From Spiractinospora alimapuensis (lineage in GTDB: Bacteria > Actinomycetota > Actinomycetes > Streptosporangiales > Streptosporangiaceae), in assembly GCF_018437505.1 (NCBI RefSeq), contig NZ_CP072467.1, positions 5,480,010-5,544,009 on the forward strand: 64,000 bases of DNA, given 5' to 3'. Positions 60,384 to 64,000 of the stretch are shown piece by piece. A model generated the notes under the pieces. That model saw only the letters and a list, made by a program, of their open reading frames with translations. It ran no database searches and was not told the origin of the DNA. Numbering within the stretch: position 1 is the first letter of the stretch; the number at the start of each line of letters is the position of its first letter. Made by a program: the position numbers and the translations under genes.

Positions 60384-60716
60384 ATGGGAAACAAGCTGTC
60401 CCTGCAGGCCCTCGTGCGGTCCCTCACCGAGCAGGCGGCCTCGGCGCCGTCGGGTCGGAGCGCGGACACCGTGTACGGCGGGCACGAGCGGGCGCTGCGC
60501 CAGACCGTGATCGCGTTGCGTGCGGACGCGGGGATGGCCGAACACGGAAGCCCGGGGGAGGCCACCTTGCAGGTGCTCCAAGGGCGGGTGCGCCTGGACG
60601 CCGAGGAGACCAGTTGGGAGGCACGGACCGGTGATCTGCTCATCATCCCGGAGGAACGGCACTCCCTGACCGCACTGGAGGATTCCGTCGTCCTGCTCAC
60701 GGTCGCGCGGACCTGA
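60384..60716 (+). CDS. Small cupin-domain protein
   Basis: 110 residues. A single cupin barrel: GGHERALRQTVIALRADAGMAEHGSPGEATLQVLQGRVRLDAEETSWEARTGDLLIIPEERHSLTALEDSVVLLTV, with H in the first motif (AEHGSPGE) and H in the second (PEERHSL) as likely metal ligands. Cytosolic. The 108 bp between relA and this gene contain a GC hairpin. Its stop abuts the convergent membrane protein. Substrate unknown. Confidence 0.8.
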   Translation: MGNKLSLQALVRSLTEQAASAPSGRSADTVYGGHERALRQTVIALRADAGMAEHGSPGEATLQVLQGRVRLDAEETSWEARTGDLLIIPEERHSLTALEDSVVLLTVART

Positions 60717-63700
60717 CTACTCCAGCGACCGGAGCGCCGATCCCGCGCGCCGCAGTTCGGCGACGGTCCGTTCGAACCGCGTGGCGACCACCAGGATCAC
60801 GACTCCCGCGAAGCCGAGCGGCACCCACGCCGGTACGGCGACCACGAGTTCCCACAGTGGGGTCCCAAAGGCGCGCTGTGCGACCAGCGCCAACACGGCC
60901 GCACCCACGACGAGGGGGCACTGCGAACGCCGCCACGCCCCGACCAGCGTGCACGCCAGGCCAGCGACGGCCAACGCGCCGAGCCGTATCGGATCGGGGT
61001 CCGGCGCCAACACCAGTACGGCCGTGGGGCCGAGCAGCGCCAGGCCGGGACCCGCGCTCAACCACGACGAGGGTGCCGGCCGGCCCGCCACCACCGCCCG
61101 GCGACGCCAGTCCCAACCGAGGACGAGCGCGGCCAGCCCGGGCGGAAGCAGATACGGCTCGGGAATCGTGACCCGGAGCCAGCCCATCGCGCACCACAAC
61201 GCCGCGAGCAACAGGATCCCCGCGACCGGAACGTACCAGCGGCGTTCGGGGCGGGTCGCGCCGCCCAGCGCGATCACCCCGAGGACGGCGAGACACACAC
61301 TGGTGAGCTCCAGCCGCTGCGTCCCCGCCAGGGTGAGACAGACGGCCACGAGCCCCAGCAGCCCCGAGGCGACCTCCACCGACATCGACAACGGGCGCGG
61401 TAGCGAGACGGTGCTCGTGACCCCGATCCCCCCGGCCACGACCGCGACCGCTCCCAAGGACGCGACCTCGGCGGGCTGGCCGAAGGTGAGCATCAACGCG
61501 ACGGCGAACCCACCGGTGGCCAACGTACACAGGGCCGCCGCCCCGGAGACGAGCGGGACGTCACGCCCCAGGATCTGTACTCCCAGGCCCGCCCCCACCA
61601 CGACGACGAGACCGACCAAGGTCGGAGTGGACTCGGCGAGGGACCACGACAGCATCGTGAGCAGCACCCATACCGAGCCCACGGCGGCGACGCGGCCGGC
61701 GAGGGGCGTGGGCCGGATTCGCGGCGGGAGCGCCGGGACACCGAGAAGCGTGAGCGCCAGGACGACCAACACCAGGATGACGAGCCACACGGGTGCGTTG
61801 GCCATCACCGGGAGTGGGGCCAGCACGACCGCGAAGACCGCGCCGGCGACCGGCGCCGCGAGTCTCCGCCGCGTCGCCCACACGCCGAGCGTGATCGCCG
61901 CGCCGACCGCCGGGAGGGCGAGAAGATCCGGCCACGAGGCGGGGAGAACCGAGTCCACCATGAGGGCGTCAGCCGCACGGGATCCGAGGATTCCGCGCTG
62001 CGACCACGGGGCGACGACCCAACGCCACGTCCCGAACTGCGCCGTGAGCCACGGACCGGCCATCGTGGCACCGGCGGCGATCACCAGTCCGGCCGTGACG
62101 GTGAGTCCGACGGGCCGCACCCTGCCAGCGGAGAGCGCGGCCGAGCTCGCCGTGACGACCGCGGCGCCGGCGAGAAGGAGCGGTGGGATACCGGTACCGA
62201 CCCACGAGATCACGGCACTCGCCCCGGCGAGCGCGACAACGGTCCAGGCCAGATCGGTGCGGCGGTTGCCGTTCGCGCGCCGTGCGAGCCACGTCACGGC
62301 CAACGCGCCGGCCGCCACGGTCAGCACGGGCGCGGAGAACCAGCGGGGGTCCAGCTCGACGCCCCGGTCGTGGAACGCGAACCACGCCGCCGCGCCGGCC
62401 AAAGCGAAGCTGACGGTGGCCGTGACCGAAAGCGCCGCCGGGGCGGTCCGCGGACCGCCGCTCGCGGACCGTGTGGTGAGGATCGGGAGAACAGCGCCAG
62501 CGACCGCGCACACGCCCAGCGTCACCAGTACGAGCGTCAGGAGGAGCGGGTCGAACGCCGACCACGCGACCACCACGTAGCTCGTGACGAGACCAGCCCA
62601 CACCACCAGTCGGGCCCGCCAGCCGGCGAAGACCGGGACGGAGGCCAGGAGGGCGCCAGCGACCACCACGCTGACCGTCAGCGCGACACCGTACGGAACG
62701 GGCACGGCCGCGACACTCGTGGGCAGGAGAACCGAGAGGCTGGACAACGCCGTGGCACCCGCCGCCCAGCGGCCCGAACGCCAGCCCGCCCACCCCACGA
62801 GCGTGGCCGTCGCCAGGGCGAGTGTGGTGAGCAGGAGGGGGTGCCCGGCGTGCTCCATGAGCGCGAGGGTGCCGGGCCGCTCGAACGTGAGGATCCCGAC
62901 GAGCGGCGACGCCATCACCTCGACCAGTCGAGGGGCCACCAGAGTGGGAACGGCGCAGGCGGCCACGAACGCGACCGCGCCGACCGCGACCCGATCCGGT
63001 TCGGCGAGGCGCGGCCCCCACACCGCGAGGAGCATCGCGGGCAATGCGACCAGGGTGAGCGTGAGAACCGGGAGGACGGGGACCTCGGCGAAGATCACCG
63101 CCGCGGGCGCCACACCGAGAGCCAGTGACGTCGTCGCCACCACCAAGGCACCACGATGGCGGCTGCGCGGCCAGAGTACGAGGCAGGTGACACCCACGAG
63201 CGCGCACCCCAGGAACTGAACCGGCGGGGCCCATCGGATCCCCCCTGTCGCGACGTCCAATCCATGGACGTCCGGGGGCAACGCCACCCAGGCCAGCGCG
63301 ACCACGATCGCGGCGGCCCAGGAGAGCAGGAGGCTCCAGCGCGCGACCGTCCCCACGACGCGGCCCGGAGCGGGAAGGGTCCGCAGGCCGAGGCCGAGCA
63401 CGACGGCGTTGATGATCGGGGCGAGACCGAGCCACAACGCTGGATCGCCCCACAGGGCGAGCGCCGGAGCGACGAGTTGGCCGACGACGACCGCGAGCAC
63501 CCGAGGGGCCCGCAGTGGGACGGCCCACGAGTATCCGACCAACACCACGGTGATCACGGCCGCCGCGGACGCCACGTAGGCCGGCGTACCGATCCGGTCG
63601 ACCGGTACCACGCTCCACAGCGCCAACGCGTCGATCACGAGCAGAGCGGCGCCCAACGCGCCCAGAGTCTCGGCCGTCGCCGTCAGCCGGTACCGAAGGA

Positions 63701-64000
63701 ACACCAGCGGCAGACCGGCGACGAGCACGGTGACGCCGCCCAGGATCGTTCCCCGGGTCGCGACGGAGAGCTCGCTCCAACTGACGACCGCGAACACCAA
63801 CGACGCGACGCCGAGCAGCACCGCGCCCAGGACGAGCAGCAGGTTGCGCACCGATGTACTGGTGAACTCCCACCGACGCGCGCGGCTCGGTGCCGGCACG
63901 GAACCCGAGTAGACGGGGCGCGAACCCTCCACCGGAGGACGGGCGTCGGCGACCGGCGGTGCGGCGGTCTGTGGCCGGGACACGGCGGAGAGCAGGGAGT
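60717..64000 (-). CDS. Very large polytopic membrane protein (SCO7613-C-terminal-domain type), partial at the window edge
   Basis: At least 1088 residues. The frame stays open to the window end, so the true start, and perhaps an N-terminal zinc-ribbon segment of the family, lie beyond base 64000; GTG 63983 is the first candidate start inside. After a Pro/Ala-rich lead and RRWEFTSTSVRNLLLVLGAVLLGVASLVFAVVSWSEL, with the RLTATAETLGALGAALLVIDALAL stretch, it continues as more than 20 hydrophobic helices with little loop sequence. The opening block matches the streptomycete SCO7613-type proteins, whose function is unknown. Convergent with the cupin gene. Confidence 0.8.
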   Translation of the reverse strand, partial: SLLSAVSRPQTAAPPVADARPPVEGSRPVYSGSVPAPSRARRWEFTSTSVRNLLLVLGAVLLGVASLVFAVVSWSELSVATRGTILGGVTVLVAGLPLVFLRYRLTATAETLGALGAALLVIDALALWSVVPVDRIGTPAYVASAAAVITVVLVGYSWAVPLRAPRVLAVVVGQLVAPALALWGDPALWLGLAPIINAVVLGLGLRTLPAPGRVVGTVARWSLLLSWAAAIVVALAWVALPPDVHGLDVATGGIRWAPPVQFLGCALVGVTCLVLWPRSRHRGALVVATTSLALGVAPAAVIFAEVPVLPVLTLTLVALPAMLLAVWGPRLAEPDRVAVGAVAFVAACAVPTLVAPRLVEVMASPLVGILTFERPGTLALMEHAGHPLLLTTLALATATLVGWAGWRSGRWAAGATALSSLSVLLPTSVAAVPVPYGVALTVSVVVAGALLASVPVFAGWRARLVVWAGLVTSYVVVAWSAFDPLLLTLVLVTLGVCAVAGAVLPILTTRSASGGPRTAPAALSVTATVSFALAGAAAWFAFHDRGVELDPRWFSAPVLTVAAGALAVTWLARRANGNRRTDLAWTVVALAGASAVISWVGTGIPPLLLAGAAVVTASSAALSAGRVRPVGLTVTAGLVIAAGATMAGPWLTAQFGTWRWVVAPWSQRGILGSRAADALMVDSVLPASWPDLLALPAVGAAITLGVWATRRRLAAPVAGAVFAVVLAPLPVMANAPVWLVILVLVVLALTLLGVPALPPRIRPTPLAGRVAAVGSVWVLLTMLSWSLAESTPTLVGLVVVVGAGLGVQILGRDVPLVSGAAALCTLATGGFAVALMLTFGQPAEVASLGAVAVVAGGIGVTSTVSLPRPLSMSVEVASGLLGLVAVCLTLAGTQRLELTSVCLAVLGVIALGGATRPERRWYVPVAGILLLAALWCAMGWLRVTIPEPYLLPPGLAALVLGWDWRRRAVVAGRPAPSSWLSAGPGLALLGPTAVLVLAPDPDPIRLGALAVAGLACTLVGAWRRSQCPLVVGAAVLALVAQRAFGTPLWELVVAVPAWVPLGFAGVVILVVATRFERTVAELRRAGSALRSLE

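Noticed and set aside
58320-60662. 780-codon minus-strand frame opposite relA
   Set aside because: Length comes from the codon bias of the Rel gene on the other strand; no recognisable domain.
1-64000. CRISPR arrays, prophage genes or a biosynthetic gene cluster
   Set aside because: No regularly spaced short repeats, no integrase or structural phage genes, and no PKS/NRPS or lanthipeptide-type enzymes were seen.

Overview
This window is high-GC, gene-dense DNA from a filamentous actinomycete. The best fit is a member of the Nocardiopsaceae (Thermobifida/Nocardiopsis/Streptomonospora-like). Support comes from the base composition, frequent GTG starts and translationally coupled genes, an SsgB-type sporulation protein, a conservon (cvnABCD), a phosphatidylinositol-mannoside operon, and a cellobiose operon preceded by the 14-bp palindrome TGGGAGCGCTCCCA, which is the CelR operator known from Thermobifida fusca. 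No phage, CRISPR array or biosynthetic cluster is visible. Mobile DNA is limited to a small graveyard of two decayed insertion sequences.

Layout. (1) 1-1.8 kb: end of a small protein gene, a NarL-type response regulator, an HD-type protein and a convergent DUF4031 gene. (2) 1.9-4.6 kb: an Lrp/AsnC regulator divergent from kynA-kynU (tryptophan to anthranilate). A cyclase-family gene that could supply the missing kynurenine formamidase lies 40 kb away at 44.9 kb. (3) 4.6-5.9 kb: remnants of IS481- and IS110-type transposases. (4) 5.9-6.9 kb: three small single-span membrane proteins, two with Gly/Ser-rich tails. (5) 7-11 kb: branched-chain 2-oxoacid dehydrogenase operon (E1alpha-E1beta-E2) on the minus strand, divergent from its own Lrp/AsnC regulator. 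(6) 11-16.6 kb: ABC-class ATPase, PAC2 protein, pyrD, and a convergent lipoprotein polysaccharide deacetylase. (7) 16.8-21.4 kb: orphan sugar-binding lipoprotein and several secreted or membrane proteins. (8) 21.6-27.8 kb: CelR operator, cebE-cebF-cebG-bglC and celR, a self-contained cellobiose uptake, hydrolysis and control unit. (9) 28-30 kb: an FAH-like protein and a VanY-type carboxypeptidase.

(10) 30.2-35.3 kb: conservon cvnA-B-C-D, closed by a perfect bidirectional terminator, then a DAG-kinase-family gene. (11) 36.5-38.8 kb: a bacterial aRF1/eRF1-like protein (baeRF type) followed by a tandem universal stress protein. (12) 38.8-41.6 kb: tRNA-Cys and tRNA-Gly (minus), an orphan roadblock gene, aminodeoxychorismate lyase, an SsgB-like protein, and tRNA-Val (plus) with a good promoter. 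(13) 42.4-48.6 kb: PGPGW membrane protein, thrS, cyclase, Uma2, a DUF885 metallopeptidase-like protein and a HIT protein. (14) 49-52.2 kb: PIM operon (PIP synthase, acyltransferase, PimA, LemA-like protein). (15) 52.5-60.7 kb: yebC, a 1.1-kb gene-free gap, LexA box-ruvC-ruvA-ruvB, yajC, apt, relA and a cupin. SecD and SecF, which usually sit between yajC and apt in actinomycetes, are missing here. (16) 60.7 kb to the end: a very large polytopic membrane protein running off the window.

All functional calls come from motif recognition by eye and were not checked by database search. Starts were chosen from ribosome-binding sites where these were visible.
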